From NCBI GenBank assembly GCA_944325525.1, contig CALVAK010000001.1, forward strand, positions 1 to 64,000: a DNA stretch of 64,000 nucleotides, given 5' to 3'. Below, one piece after another: positions 17,221 through 25,873 of this stretch. The first letter of the stretch is position 1, and each line of letters opens with the position of its first letter. The notes beneath the pieces are model-generated. The model worked only from the letters and a program-made list of their open reading frames with translations, did not search any database and was not told the origin of the DNA. This DNA is from Candidatus Gastranaerophilales bacterium. Lineage in GTDB: Bacteria > Cyanobacteriota > Vampirovibrionia > Gastranaerophilales > Gastranaerophilaceae. The translations under genes and the position numbers were made by a program.

Positions 17221-19137
17221 TTATATTAAACTTTCAAGTTTACTTATAATTTCTTGATTTTGTGAAGCAAATTCTTTCCCTCTTGCTTCAATGGCAAGCT
17301 TCAATATCAAAGGAAGATTTAAAGCTTTGCCTTCTTTTAAATTATTACAGTATACTTCTTCATAATTATCCGGAATTCTTAATGACCAGTTCTGATCACC
17401 TGATGTTCCAGGACGGTTATATACATCGTGCAGTCCCAAAAAGTCGGTGAAAAATATTTGAATGTTTTCTGCCCTGCAGGCAAATAATTCAACTAATTTT
17501 GTTTGTGTTAAAAAAGGTGCATCTTTTGAAATTCTTACTGCAATTGCTTCTCTTTCTTCCGGACTTGCATCGGGCCATAAATCTTCCGCAAGATTTTTTC
17601 CGTTTAAATATCCTGCTTCCGTATTTACTGTTGCTTCTGCCCACATTGCAATTGGCTCATTATCATGTGTGCCTACCATAGCCCAGCTTCTTGGCGGAAT
17701 GTTCTTACATCTGTATGGATGTTCCGGTTTTTCCGGTACGACAAATTGTATTAATTTCATTCCCTGTAAGTCATATTCCTTCATTACACTTACAACAGGA
17801 TAAGTTAATGTTCCTAAGTCTTCGCAAACAATAGAGTCTTTATCTAGTCCGACTTCTTTTGCTGCCGCTATTACTATTTTTTCAACCAGTGCACCGTATC
17901 TTTTTATTTGTTCTTCTGTTAATTTTAATATACGTTCTTCTTTATCTGCTTCAACTTCAGAATTTAAATCTTCTAAAGTTGCAATTGCATACCTTGAAAG
18001 AACCGGATGTTCAGGTGAAGAGTATAATCTTCCTGCTCCTTCTTCGATTTTAGGTTTTCTTCCGGAAACATAAACCCATGGATCTATTAGTCCTACCATA
18101 TGGTCTATTCTTACACCACCCGGATTTTCTCTGAACATTTTTTTATAAAGTTCTTTCATTAAAATTCCACCTTCTCCTAAAGAGCCATCCTGATTAAACA
18201 GCTTTTCAGGATCCATGACAGGAAATCCCCACATTTGACCGTCTTCTGAAAAATAATCCGGCGGGCAACCCAAGCACCAGCCTTTTAAAAAGTATGCCTG
18301 ATATGCCCAGTTGTCACGGTCTGAAAATGCTACCTGCCTGTCTGCAATCATCTTTATATCTTTTGATTGTGCATATTCTCTGGATTTATCATTCTGCTTT
18401 GATATTACAAACTGGCAAAAACAATAATAGTTTATTGTTTCTGCATATTTTTCTTTTAATTCATTTATTCTTTGTGAAAAGTGTATTCTTTGCTCTTCAT
18501 TTTGAGGGTTAAATAAACATTTATCTGTTTCAGATTCCCACATCGGCCAGTAGTCATTGCCGTGTTCTTCTGTCAGGGCTTCATATAGTGAATCTTTTTC
18601 AAGCCAGAAGTTATTCTCTGTTTTATATTTTTCAAAAGCTTCTTTTAAACCTTCATCATTAATATTTTTAAAATTATTGTATGCTTCTTTTAATGCTTCT
18701 TCCTGGGCATTAAAAATATATGAATATGCTGTTTTATTTGTGTTTTTATTAGGATTATTTTCTACTGTCTTTCTATATGTATTAATAGATAATATATTAT
18801 GCCATTCCTCTGTAGTCAGCTGTTCAAGATCGATAAATAAAGGATTGTTTGAAAATATTGTTCCTGTATAAGGCGAAGCATCAATTGACTTCGTTTTTCC
18901 TGCGGGTCCTAATTGTATATCTGTAAATACTCCGGATAAGAAGTCAATTAATTTTTTTGCCGCATTTGAATTAATGCTTCCAAATCCTGTATTCTTTCCT
19001 TCTTCTGCCGGAAAACTGTTAGCATGGGCAATAAAAGCCAGATGTTTTTTATCCAGTACTTTTAAAGCATCTTTTATTATATTTTTTACTTCTGTACTTG
19101 AAAATGGGGATTTTCTTTGCTCTTCACAGTATGTCAT
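17221..19137 (-). CDS. malQ: 4-alpha-glucanotransferase (GH77)
   Basis: From this ATG the protein has 638 residues. GH77 motifs include GVRIDHMVGLIDPWVY (nucleophile aspartate), CEDLGTLT (acid/base glutamate after VCEDLG) and GTHDNEPI (third acidic residue). It transfers alpha-1,4-glucan chains in the cytoplasm, producing glucose and longer dextrins. A TTG six codons upstream is in frame, but GAGG lies inside that stretch and fits the ATG better. It is preceded by a secreted GH13 gene, which suggests joint use of starch or maltodextrin. Confidence 0.92.
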   Translation of the reverse strand: MTYCEEQRKSPFSSTEVKNIIKDALKVLDKKHLAFIAHANSFPAEEGKNTGFGSINSNAAKKLIDFLSGVFTDIQLGPAGKTKSIDASPYTGTIFSNNPLFIDLEQLTTEEWHNILSINTYRKTVENNPNKNTNKTAYSYIFNAQEEALKEAYNNFKNINDEGLKEAFEKYKTENNFWLEKDSLYEALTEEHGNDYWPMWESETDKCLFNPQNEEQRIHFSQRINELKEKYAETINYYCFCQFVISKQNDKSREYAQSKDIKMIADRQVAFSDRDNWAYQAYFLKGWCLGCPPDYFSEDGQMWGFPVMDPEKLFNQDGSLGEGGILMKELYKKMFRENPGGVRIDHMVGLIDPWVYVSGRKPKIEEGAGRLYSSPEHPVLSRYAIATLEDLNSEVEADKEERILKLTEEQIKRYGALVEKIVIAAAKEVGLDKDSIVCEDLGTLTYPVVSVMKEYDLQGMKLIQFVVPEKPEHPYRCKNIPPRSWAMVGTHDNEPIAMWAEATVNTEAGYLNGKNLAEDLWPDASPEEREAIAVRISKDAPFLTQTKLVELFACRAENIQIFFTDFLGLHDVYNRPGTSGDQNWSLRIPDNYEEVYCNNLKEGKALNLPLILKLAIEARGKEFASQNQEIISKLESLI

Positions 19138-19224
19138 AATTTTACATATCCTCAAAAACTAACTACCATTATATTTTATATTCTTAAAAAATATTTTACA
19201 AGTAAAATGCCTCATAATAATGTT

Positions 19225-21267
19225 TTATGGAAAACTTAACCATAAACTTTCATACGGTCTTAGCCTTACTATTAATTTTTTATTATCAATTTTTAGTGTT
19301 CTTTCTTTTTTTGTGACTAATTCCATCATTTGAATTTTTTTTGAATACTTATCAAAGTTAAATTCAGACGATTCAAGTTCGGCGAATACTTTGCTGTCAG
19401 ACAAATTGTTTACAATTAATATCTTATCATTCTTTCCTTTTCTCATATAAGATAGTACTTCGGGTTTATTTGTTTTAATCTCAATAAAACTTCCTCTTGA
19501 TAAAGTCGGATATGCTTTTCTTACCTGAATTAACCGTTTAACTTTTTTATAAATTTTTGAAGAAAAAGAAGAAGAACCGTTCATTGCTTTATAAAAGGTT
19601 GTTCTTTTTATTGCTCCTCTGTGAATATCTCGGCTGTCAAAATATGATAACATTTGGGTATTTTCGCCATTTTGATTTTTATTTTTTCTCTCTCTTATTT
19701 TTGCCCATCTTTTTGCGTATGAATAGTTGTTTTGACTTCCTATCTCATCTCCATAGTATATAACGGGTATACCTTTCATCGACAATAGAATAGCAAATGT
19801 CATATTAATTCTGTCAGGATTATTGTCAAGGAAATTCGCCATTCTTCCGCTTATGCCGTAGCCTTTTCTGAACTCTGCTCCCTTTTCAGCTAAATCTTCA
19901 TATAGCAGTTCACGTGTTTTTTCGTTTACCATTTCAAGAGTAAGTTCATCATGAACCCTTAAAAATACAGCCCAGGCTCCGCTTTCAGGAATTTGTGGGG
20001 TTTGTTTGTGCGTTTTCCAGAAGTATGATTTATCTCCTGATACCAGAGTCGCCCATATCGCCGGCATATACGGGAAATGATATGCAATCTGTATTTCGTT
20101 TGTTCTTAATAATTCTTTTTTTTGATTGTCTATTTTTATCTCAATTTTTCTTTCTGTTCCAAAATATGGAAGAATTTTTTTTGGCGGCTGGCATGCTTCT
20201 GCCTGAATTACTGAACGGGGAGCAGTTTCCTGAAGAAATGTACTTAGTATTTTTATTATTTCGTGCGTTTTTGGAAGATTTTCGGCATTTGTTCCTTCTT
20301 CTTTTATCAGATAAGGAATAGCATCCATTCTGAATATATCTATACCCATATTTGCCCAGAATGCTATTGTTCTTAAGTTGTAATATAAAACTTCAGGATT
20401 TTTCCAGTTAATGTCCAGTTGAAAAGGATAAAAGGTGTGATATAAATAATAATCTTTACCTTGAATAGTTACTTTTCTGTAATGTGTGTCTGTTATTTCG
20501 GGGAAGATAAGTCTTCTTTTTGATATTTTACCGCTTTTATGTTTGTATTCCGCTACGTAACCGAGTTTATCATCTTTATATACAATTTTTTCCGGTTCAC
20601 TTTCGGAAACAACAAAGTAGTTTAGCTTTTTTAAATCGCCGTTTTGTGCTTCTTTAAACCATTCGTGCTGGTCAGAAAAATGATTGAGCACTAAATCTGA
20701 TTTTAATTTAAATCCGTGGCTTTTTGCTTCCCTTACAAATTTTGTAAATTCTTTCATACCGCCCAGATTTTTTCTAACATCTCTCGGATTTCTAACGTCA
20801 AATCCTGCATCTCCCATAGGGGAATCCGCAAATGGAAGCATATATATTGTGGTTACCCCGAGATCTTTTAAATATGGAAGCATTTTTGCTGTTTTGTTGA
20901 ATGTATTGGGTTTTAAACTATTATCTGTTCCGAATTGATCCACATACAACATATAAATAATTTCATCTTTATACCATTCATCAGTCCTTATAACATCTTC
21001 TCTTTTTAAGCTGCTGCTGCGTTGAAGACGTGTTTCTTTTATTATTTTTATTATGTTGTTGTATATTTCATCTTTTTGTTTGTCACCGTATACTTTCGAA
21101 ATTGAATTTTTTAATGCTTTTTCTGTATCTTTTGATACAACATCTTGCAGCTGAAAAGTATCGGTAATTTTGTCTTTAACAATAAAATTGTTAGGAAAAG
21201 CAATGACAGGAACTGAACTGTTTAGTAAAAAACCGGCAATTATTAATGATAATATGATTTTTTTCAT
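19225..21267 (-). CDS. Secreted GH13 family glycoside hydrolase (alpha-amylase superfamily)
   Basis: The 680-residue protein has a signal peptide (MKKIILSLIIAGFLLNSS) and, from about residue 110, a GH13 barrel. Conserved regions are LKSDLVLNHFSD, GIDIFRMDAIPYL (nucleophile aspartate), IQAEACQ (acid/base glutamate) and RVHDELT (third aspartate). The opening WYKDEIIYMLYVDQFG and the ADS-motif loops resemble the trehalose synthase/sucrose-active side of GH13 more than classical amylase. Exact activity is therefore open. It is exported and encoded beside malQ. An AGGGAT site precedes the ATG. Confidence 0.85.
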   Translation of the reverse strand: MKKIILSLIIAGFLLNSSVPVIAFPNNFIVKDKITDTFQLQDVVSKDTEKALKNSISKVYGDKQKDEIYNNIIKIIKETRLQRSSSLKREDVIRTDEWYKDEIIYMLYVDQFGTDNSLKPNTFNKTAKMLPYLKDLGVTTIYMLPFADSPMGDAGFDVRNPRDVRKNLGGMKEFTKFVREAKSHGFKLKSDLVLNHFSDQHEWFKEAQNGDLKKLNYFVVSESEPEKIVYKDDKLGYVAEYKHKSGKISKRRLIFPEITDTHYRKVTIQGKDYYLYHTFYPFQLDINWKNPEVLYYNLRTIAFWANMGIDIFRMDAIPYLIKEEGTNAENLPKTHEIIKILSTFLQETAPRSVIQAEACQPPKKILPYFGTERKIEIKIDNQKKELLRTNEIQIAYHFPYMPAIWATLVSGDKSYFWKTHKQTPQIPESGAWAVFLRVHDELTLEMVNEKTRELLYEDLAEKGAEFRKGYGISGRMANFLDNNPDRINMTFAILLSMKGIPVIYYGDEIGSQNNYSYAKRWAKIRERKNKNQNGENTQMLSYFDSRDIHRGAIKRTTFYKAMNGSSSFSSKIYKKVKRLIQVRKAYPTLSRGSFIEIKTNKPEVLSYMRKGKNDKILIVNNLSDSKVFAELESSEFNFDKYSKKIQMMELVTKKERTLKIDNKKLIVRLRPYESLWLSFP

Positions 21268-21282
21268 TTTATATCCCTATTG

Positions 21283-22827
21283 TTATTTTTTTGTTTTGTT
21301 TTCAGCTATTTCTTCCACTATGTTTAAACCGTTAAAGATGGCTTTCAGATTTGCTTTTAGTGTACTTTCATCACTGCCTCTTGAAATAACAGTTTGACCG
21401 TCCGGGGCTCTAAATTGCATAATTGTCATTGCTGCGGCATCTGAACCCATATTTAAAGCCTTTTGTTCATAGTTTAAAAATTCACACTGAAATCCTGCTT
21501 TTTGAATTGCTTTAATACAGGTATCAACAGGTCCATTTCCTGATACTTCAATATTATATTGTTTATCCTTATACATAAACTGGATAAGATAGTTATTGTT
21601 ATTTGCTTTTTCAAAGTTACAAAGTTTAAATGCTCCTTTTACATTTAAAACATTATTGTAGTAAATATCAATTATATTTCTTGTAGAAAGTTCGCCAATT
21701 TTTTCGGCTTCTTCTTTTGCAATAGGAGCGATTCTTTGAGCTTCAGAAAGAGTAATCGGATATCCAGCATCGGTAATAATTTCATAAATTGCTGTTTTGC
21801 CGGATTGTGAAGTAAATCCGAGTTTTTCATCATCTTTTCTTCCTATAAGAGAAGGATGAATAGGACGATATGCTCCTTTTTGCATGTCTTTTGTTTTAAC
21901 CGCACCATCCTGATGTATGCCGCTTCTGTGTGCAAGTGCTTCAGGTCCGATTAGAGGTGCTTTTTCATATATTTTTACATTTGACATATCAGCAATTGTT
22001 AATGCCAGTTCATATATTTTGGAAAGATTTAACGGTACTTCTACATCTGAATTATGTAGAGCAACTGCAACTTCATATAAATTAGTATTTCCTGCCCTTT
22101 CTCCAAGTCCATTTAATGCACATTCAAGCTGAATTGCACCGGCAAAGTAACTCTCAACTGTCGTTGCTGTTGCCATTCCTAAATCATTGTGATTGTGTAC
22201 TGAAATGATTATGTCTTTCGGTAATGCATTATATACTTTTTCAACAAGGTCAATAAACTTTTTCGGTCTTGTTCTTTCAACGGTATTAGGTAAATTGATT
22301 ACATTCGCCCCGGCACTAACTACTTCCTTGAGTGTATCAATAACAAAATCTATGTTTTCATGGCAGTCGCCAAAGTGTTCTACGGAAAATTGAACTTCTC
22401 CATCTTTGCCTATTTCTTTTCTTGCGAAGCGTACAGCATTTATTGCCTGCTCTCTGACCTGTAATGGTGATTTGTTAAGTACATACTCCATATTAAAAGG
22501 ACTCATTGCTATAAATAAATGTACTCTTCTCTTCTTCGCTTTTTCTATAGACTTTATTGCCTTTTGAATATCATTTTCCACGCATCTTGCCAGTGCTGAA
22601 ATAACAACATTATCCGGTGCGATTTGAGCTAATCTTTCACAGGCTTCATAATCCATCTCAGAGGCTGCTGCAAAACCGACTTCTATACCTTGAATACCAA
22701 GTTCAAGCAGATTTTTAAATATGTATTCCTTTTCGTATGTATTCCACGGCTTTTTTAAAGATTGGTTTCCGTCTCTTAGTGTAATATCATAAAAAAAAGG
22801 CTGTCTTTTTATTATTTGCTCTTTCAT
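21283..22827 (-). CDS. leuA: 2-isopropylmalate synthase
   Basis: The 514-residue enzyme condenses 2-oxoisovalerate and acetyl-CoA, the first committed step to leucine. The catalytic domain has FFYDITLRDGNQS, SVHNHNDLGMATA and ALNGLGERAGNTN. The C-terminal LeuA dimer domain ends in SRGSDESTLKANLKA and normally binds leucine for feedback inhibition. An in-frame GTG four codons upstream exists, but AGGA fits this ATG. A citramalate synthase is the main alternative; the overall layout and the AHRSGIHQDG segment favour LeuA. leuB and leuCD are not in the window. Confidence 0.88.
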   Translation of the reverse strand: MKEQIIKRQPFFYDITLRDGNQSLKKPWNTYEKEYIFKNLLELGIQGIEVGFAAASEMDYEACERLAQIAPDNVVISALARCVENDIQKAIKSIEKAKKRRVHLFIAMSPFNMEYVLNKSPLQVREQAINAVRFARKEIGKDGEVQFSVEHFGDCHENIDFVIDTLKEVVSAGANVINLPNTVERTRPKKFIDLVEKVYNALPKDIIISVHNHNDLGMATATTVESYFAGAIQLECALNGLGERAGNTNLYEVAVALHNSDVEVPLNLSKIYELALTIADMSNVKIYEKAPLIGPEALAHRSGIHQDGAVKTKDMQKGAYRPIHPSLIGRKDDEKLGFTSQSGKTAIYEIITDAGYPITLSEAQRIAPIAKEEAEKIGELSTRNIIDIYYNNVLNVKGAFKLCNFEKANNNNYLIQFMYKDKQYNIEVSGNGPVDTCIKAIQKAGFQCEFLNYEQKALNMGSDAAAMTIMQFRAPDGQTVISRGSDESTLKANLKAIFNGLNIVEEIAENKTKK

Positions 22828-22896
22828 TCTTTCCTGCACCTTTGTTGAACTCTTTATGGTGTTATTGTAAAATAAAAGAATTGAAAAGGAAAGTTT

Positions 22897-24189
22897 ATGA
22901 TTGAAAGATACTCAAGAGAAGAAATGGCAGAGATTTGGAGCTTAAATTCCAAATTCCAATATTATTTAGAAGTTGAAAAAGCTGTTTGTAAAGCTTATAA
23001 CAAGATGGGACTTATCCCTGACAGTGCTTTAAAAGATATTCTGTCAAAGGCTTCCTTCTCTGTTAAAAGAATTGATGAAATTGAAAAAGAGGTTCATCAT
23101 GATGTAATAGCTTTCCTTACAAATGTTAATGAAAATGTCGGGGATTCTTCAAGGTATATTCATATGGGATTAACTAGTTCCGATGTAATTGACACAGCTC
23201 TGGCTTTACAAATTAAAGATGCCGGAAAAATAATTTTAAAGGATATTGAAGATATAATTTCTACAATCAAAGATAAGGCGAAAGAGCACAAAAAAACTGT
23301 ATGTATCGGACGTTCACACGGTGTACACGCTGAACCGATGACTTTTGGAGTTAAACTTTGCGGCTGGATTGATTTATTTGAACGTAATAAAAGAAATTTT
23401 GAAAAAGCTCTACTTGAAGCCCGGGTCGGTCAAATATCAGGGCCTGTCGGTACATATAGCAATATAAACCCTCAGGTTGAATTTCTGACTTGTGAATATT
23501 TGGGACTTAGACCTGCTAAATTTTCAACGCAGGTTATAGCCCGTGATATACACGCTCAGTACATTCAAGCTCTTTCTCTCATCGCCTGCATTATAGAACA
23601 AATAGCAGTTGAACTTCGTCACCTCCAAAGAACTGAAGTTCTGGAAACGGAAGAAGCTTTTTCAAAAGGGCAAAAGGGTTCGTCAGCAATGCCTCATAAG
23701 AAAAATCCTATTTCTGCCGAAAATCTTTCGGGTCTGGCCAGAGTTGTCAGGGCTAATTCCCTTGCGGCTATGGAAAATATTCCGCTCTGGCATGAAAGAG
23801 ATATATCTCACAGCAGTGTCGAACGAATTATTTTCCCTGATTCATCGATACTGGTTGATTATATGCTTGCCAGATTAAATAATACTATAAAAAATCTTAT
23901 TGTTCACAAAGATAATATGCTTAAAAATACAAATCTTTTCGGCGGAATTGTTTTTTCTCAAAAAGTTTTACTAAAATTGTGTTCAAAAGGTCTATTGAGA
24001 GAAGATGCATATAAAATTGTGCAGAATAATGCTCTTGAGGCTTTTAATAATCATGGCAACTTTAAAACAAATCTTTTAAATGATAAAGAAGTTGCAAAAT
24101 ATTTATCTGCTGATGAAATAAATGATTGTTTTAATGTAGAAGATTATCTTAAAAACATAAATCAAATTTATGAGCGTTTCGGGATATAA
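22897..24189 (+). CDS. purB: Adenylosuccinate lyase
   Basis: The 430-residue enzyme of the fumarase/aspartase superfamily cleaves SAICAR and adenylosuccinate in purine synthesis. The signature GSSAMPHKKNPISAENL is intact, and the catalytic histidine is in GRSHGVHAEPMTFG. Its AAAAGGAAAG site lies close to the ATG. It is divergent from leuA across only 69 bases and ends one base before the convergent cytidylyltransferase gene, leaving no room for a private terminator. Confidence 0.96.
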   Translation: MIERYSREEMAEIWSLNSKFQYYLEVEKAVCKAYNKMGLIPDSALKDILSKASFSVKRIDEIEKEVHHDVIAFLTNVNENVGDSSRYIHMGLTSSDVIDTALALQIKDAGKIILKDIEDIISTIKDKAKEHKKTVCIGRSHGVHAEPMTFGVKLCGWIDLFERNKRNFEKALLEARVGQISGPVGTYSNINPQVEFLTCEYLGLRPAKFSTQVIARDIHAQYIQALSLIACIIEQIAVELRHLQRTEVLETEEAFSKGQKGSSAMPHKKNPISAENLSGLARVVRANSLAAMENIPLWHERDISHSSVERIIFPDSSILVDYMLARLNNTIKNLIVHKDNMLKNTNLFGGIVFSQKVLLKLCSKGLLREDAYKIVQNNALEAFNNHGNFKTNLLNDKEVAKYLSADEINDCFNVEDYLKNINQIYERFGI

Positions 24190-24190
24190 C

Positions 24191-24655
24191 TTACGACTTC
24201 TTCATTTTTTCAATAACCGAGGTTGTTGATTTTCCTTCCACAAAAGAAATAAATTCTATTCTTCCGCCTGCTTTAATAATTTCTTTTGCTTCTGGAAGGG
24301 TATCCAGAGTGTAGTCAGCCCCTTTTGTGTGTACATCAGGTTTTATCTGAAGTAATAAATCTATGGGGGAATCTTCATCAAATAGCACAACATAATCAAC
24401 ACTTCTAAGTGCACTTAATATTTCGGCACGGTCATTTTCGTTGTTTATAGGACGGCTGTCACCTTTTATTCTCTTGACTGATTTGTCTGAATTTAGTGCA
24501 ACTATTAAAACATCACCAAAACTTTTAGCTTTTGCAAGGTATCTTACATGACCAACGTGCAAAATATCAAAACATCCGTTTGTAGTAACAATGGTTTTAT
24601 TTTCACTTCTTAGTTTTTTTAATAAATCATTTAATTTATTACGTTCTACCAGCAT
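24191..24655 (-). CDS. rfaE2: Heptose 1-phosphate adenylyltransferase, RfaE2 type
   Basis: The 154-residue protein has the nucleotidylyltransferase motif TNGCFDILHVGHVRYL (HxGH) and the C-terminal ENDRAEILSALRSVDYVV, KGADYTLD and GKSTTSVIEKM. This matches the C-terminal half of HldE. It would activate heptose-1-phosphate for ADP-heptose in lipopolysaccharide or S-layer glycan synthesis. The kinase half (HldE1) is not adjacent. A GGAG site lies about 6 bases before the ATG, just after a long palindrome. Confidence 0.88.
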   Translation of the reverse strand: MLVERNKLNDLLKKLRSENKTIVTTNGCFDILHVGHVRYLAKAKSFGDVLIVALNSDKSVKRIKGDSRPINNENDRAEILSALRSVDYVVLFDEDSPIDLLLQIKPDVHTKGADYTLDTLPEAKEIIKAGGRIEFISFVEGKSTTSVIEKMKKS

Positions 24656-24670
24656 TTTTTCTCCATATAA

Positions 24671-24702
24671 CAGAGAATCAAAGTTTAAACTTTGATTCTC
24701 TG
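24671..24702 (-). repeat. Perfect 32-base palindrome before rfaE2
   Basis: The two 16-base arms (CAGAGAATCAAAGTTT and its exact complement) meet without a spacer at TTTAAA. It lies between the lipoprotein gene stop and the rfaE2 ribosome site. It may end the upstream transcript, but on the minus strand only TTATATGG follows, so it is a poor classical terminator. An mRNA-stabilising hairpin or operator is also possible. Confidence 0.6.
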
Positions 24703-24712
24703 CAAGAATAAA

Positions 24713-25852
24713 TTATTTTTTGTTTTCTTGAGGCATTGTTGTTAATGCCTTAAATTCCGGATTTTTCTCGGCTTCTGCTTTTATTTTCTTTTGAATTTCT
24801 TCAGGATTATATTCCGGATTTATATATTCAATTTTTGCTTCTTTTTTCAAATTTTCAATTTTATTTTTCAATATTTCAACTTTATCCTGACCTTCAAGAT
24901 AATTAATTATATCTTTTTTGCTTTGTTCAAAAGATAAAGTACCTGCTTCATTTCTATCTGTTACCATAATTATATGATAGCCGAAATCTGTCTGTACGAC
25001 ATCGGATATTGTATTAGGTGCAAGAGAAAACGCTGTTTGAGAAAAAGGTTCAACCATCTCATCTTTTGCAAAGAAGCCAAGGTCACCGCCTCTTATTGCA
25101 CTTGCTACATCTTCAGAATTTTCTTTTGCTACTTTTGCAAATGTTTTTGGTGCATTTTTTAATTGTGCATGCAGCTTCTGTGCTTTTTCAAACTTTGCTT
25201 TCATTTCTTCTTGAGCTTTTACGTTTATTTCTTCTTCAGTTAAATCTTTATTTTCTTTTTTTATTTTGTTTTTTATTTGATTTATATTTGCTGATATAAG
25301 AATATGAGAAGCTCTTACTCTCTGCGGATATTTAAATTTATCAATATTATCATCATAATATTTTTTTGCAACCGATTCACCTATTGATACCATTGCAACG
25401 GAATCAACAAACTTTTTCATTTTCATTTCTTCTTTTAAATCCTTTTGAAATTTCTCGTATGAAACTCCGTTTGCTTTAAGAATTTGCATAAATTGTTCTT
25501 TTGTACCGAATTTGCCTATAATTTCTTTTTCGCCTTTTTCAAGTTCTTCTTTTGTTACATCAATTTTTCTTTTATCCATTTCTTCGTTTAATAATGCTTT
25601 TACAACAAGAGTTGAAACAACTTGTTCTTTCATCATTAATGCAAATATATTGTTTGGATCTTTTTTTAGGTCAATCCCCATTTGTTCAAACATTTTACCT
25701 GAGACAACTGTGTTGTATGCCTTATCAAATTCACTTTTTGTTATTACCGTATCATTGACTTTAATGATGTCGTTGTCATTTTTTCTTAATGAGCAACCGG
25801 TAAAAATAAACATTGCCAGAAGAGCAAATGCTATAATTTTTAACTTATTCAT
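24713..25852 (-). CDS. Peptidyl-prolyl isomerase lipoprotein (PrsA/SurA-like)
   Basis: The 379-residue protein has a lipoprotein signal ending FIFTGCS, so Cys20 should be lipidated. An N-terminal SurA-type chaperone region (residues 25-160) precedes one parvulin domain at about 175-305 with RASHILI, AIRGGDLGFFAKDEMV and TDFGYHIIMV. The long Lys/Glu-rich insert after RASHILI is helical. It should assist folding of exported proteins outside the cytoplasmic membrane. An AAGGAG site precedes the ATG. It follows mfd by 21 bases. Confidence 0.85.
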   Translation of the reverse strand: MNKLKIIAFALLAMFIFTGCSLRKNDNDIIKVNDTVITKSEFDKAYNTVVSGKMFEQMGIDLKKDPNNIFALMMKEQVVSTLVVKALLNEEMDKRKIDVTKEELEKGEKEIIGKFGTKEQFMQILKANGVSYEKFQKDLKEEMKMKKFVDSVAMVSIGESVAKKYYDDNIDKFKYPQRVRASHILISANINQIKNKIKKENKDLTEEEINVKAQEEMKAKFEKAQKLHAQLKNAPKTFAKVAKENSEDVASAIRGGDLGFFAKDEMVEPFSQTAFSLAPNTISDVVQTDFGYHIIMVTDRNEAGTLSFEQSKKDIINYLEGQDKVEILKNKIENLKKEAKIEYINPEYNPEEIQKKIKAEAEKNPEFKALTTMPQENKK

Positions 25853-25873
25853 ATTTTTCTCCTTGATATAACA

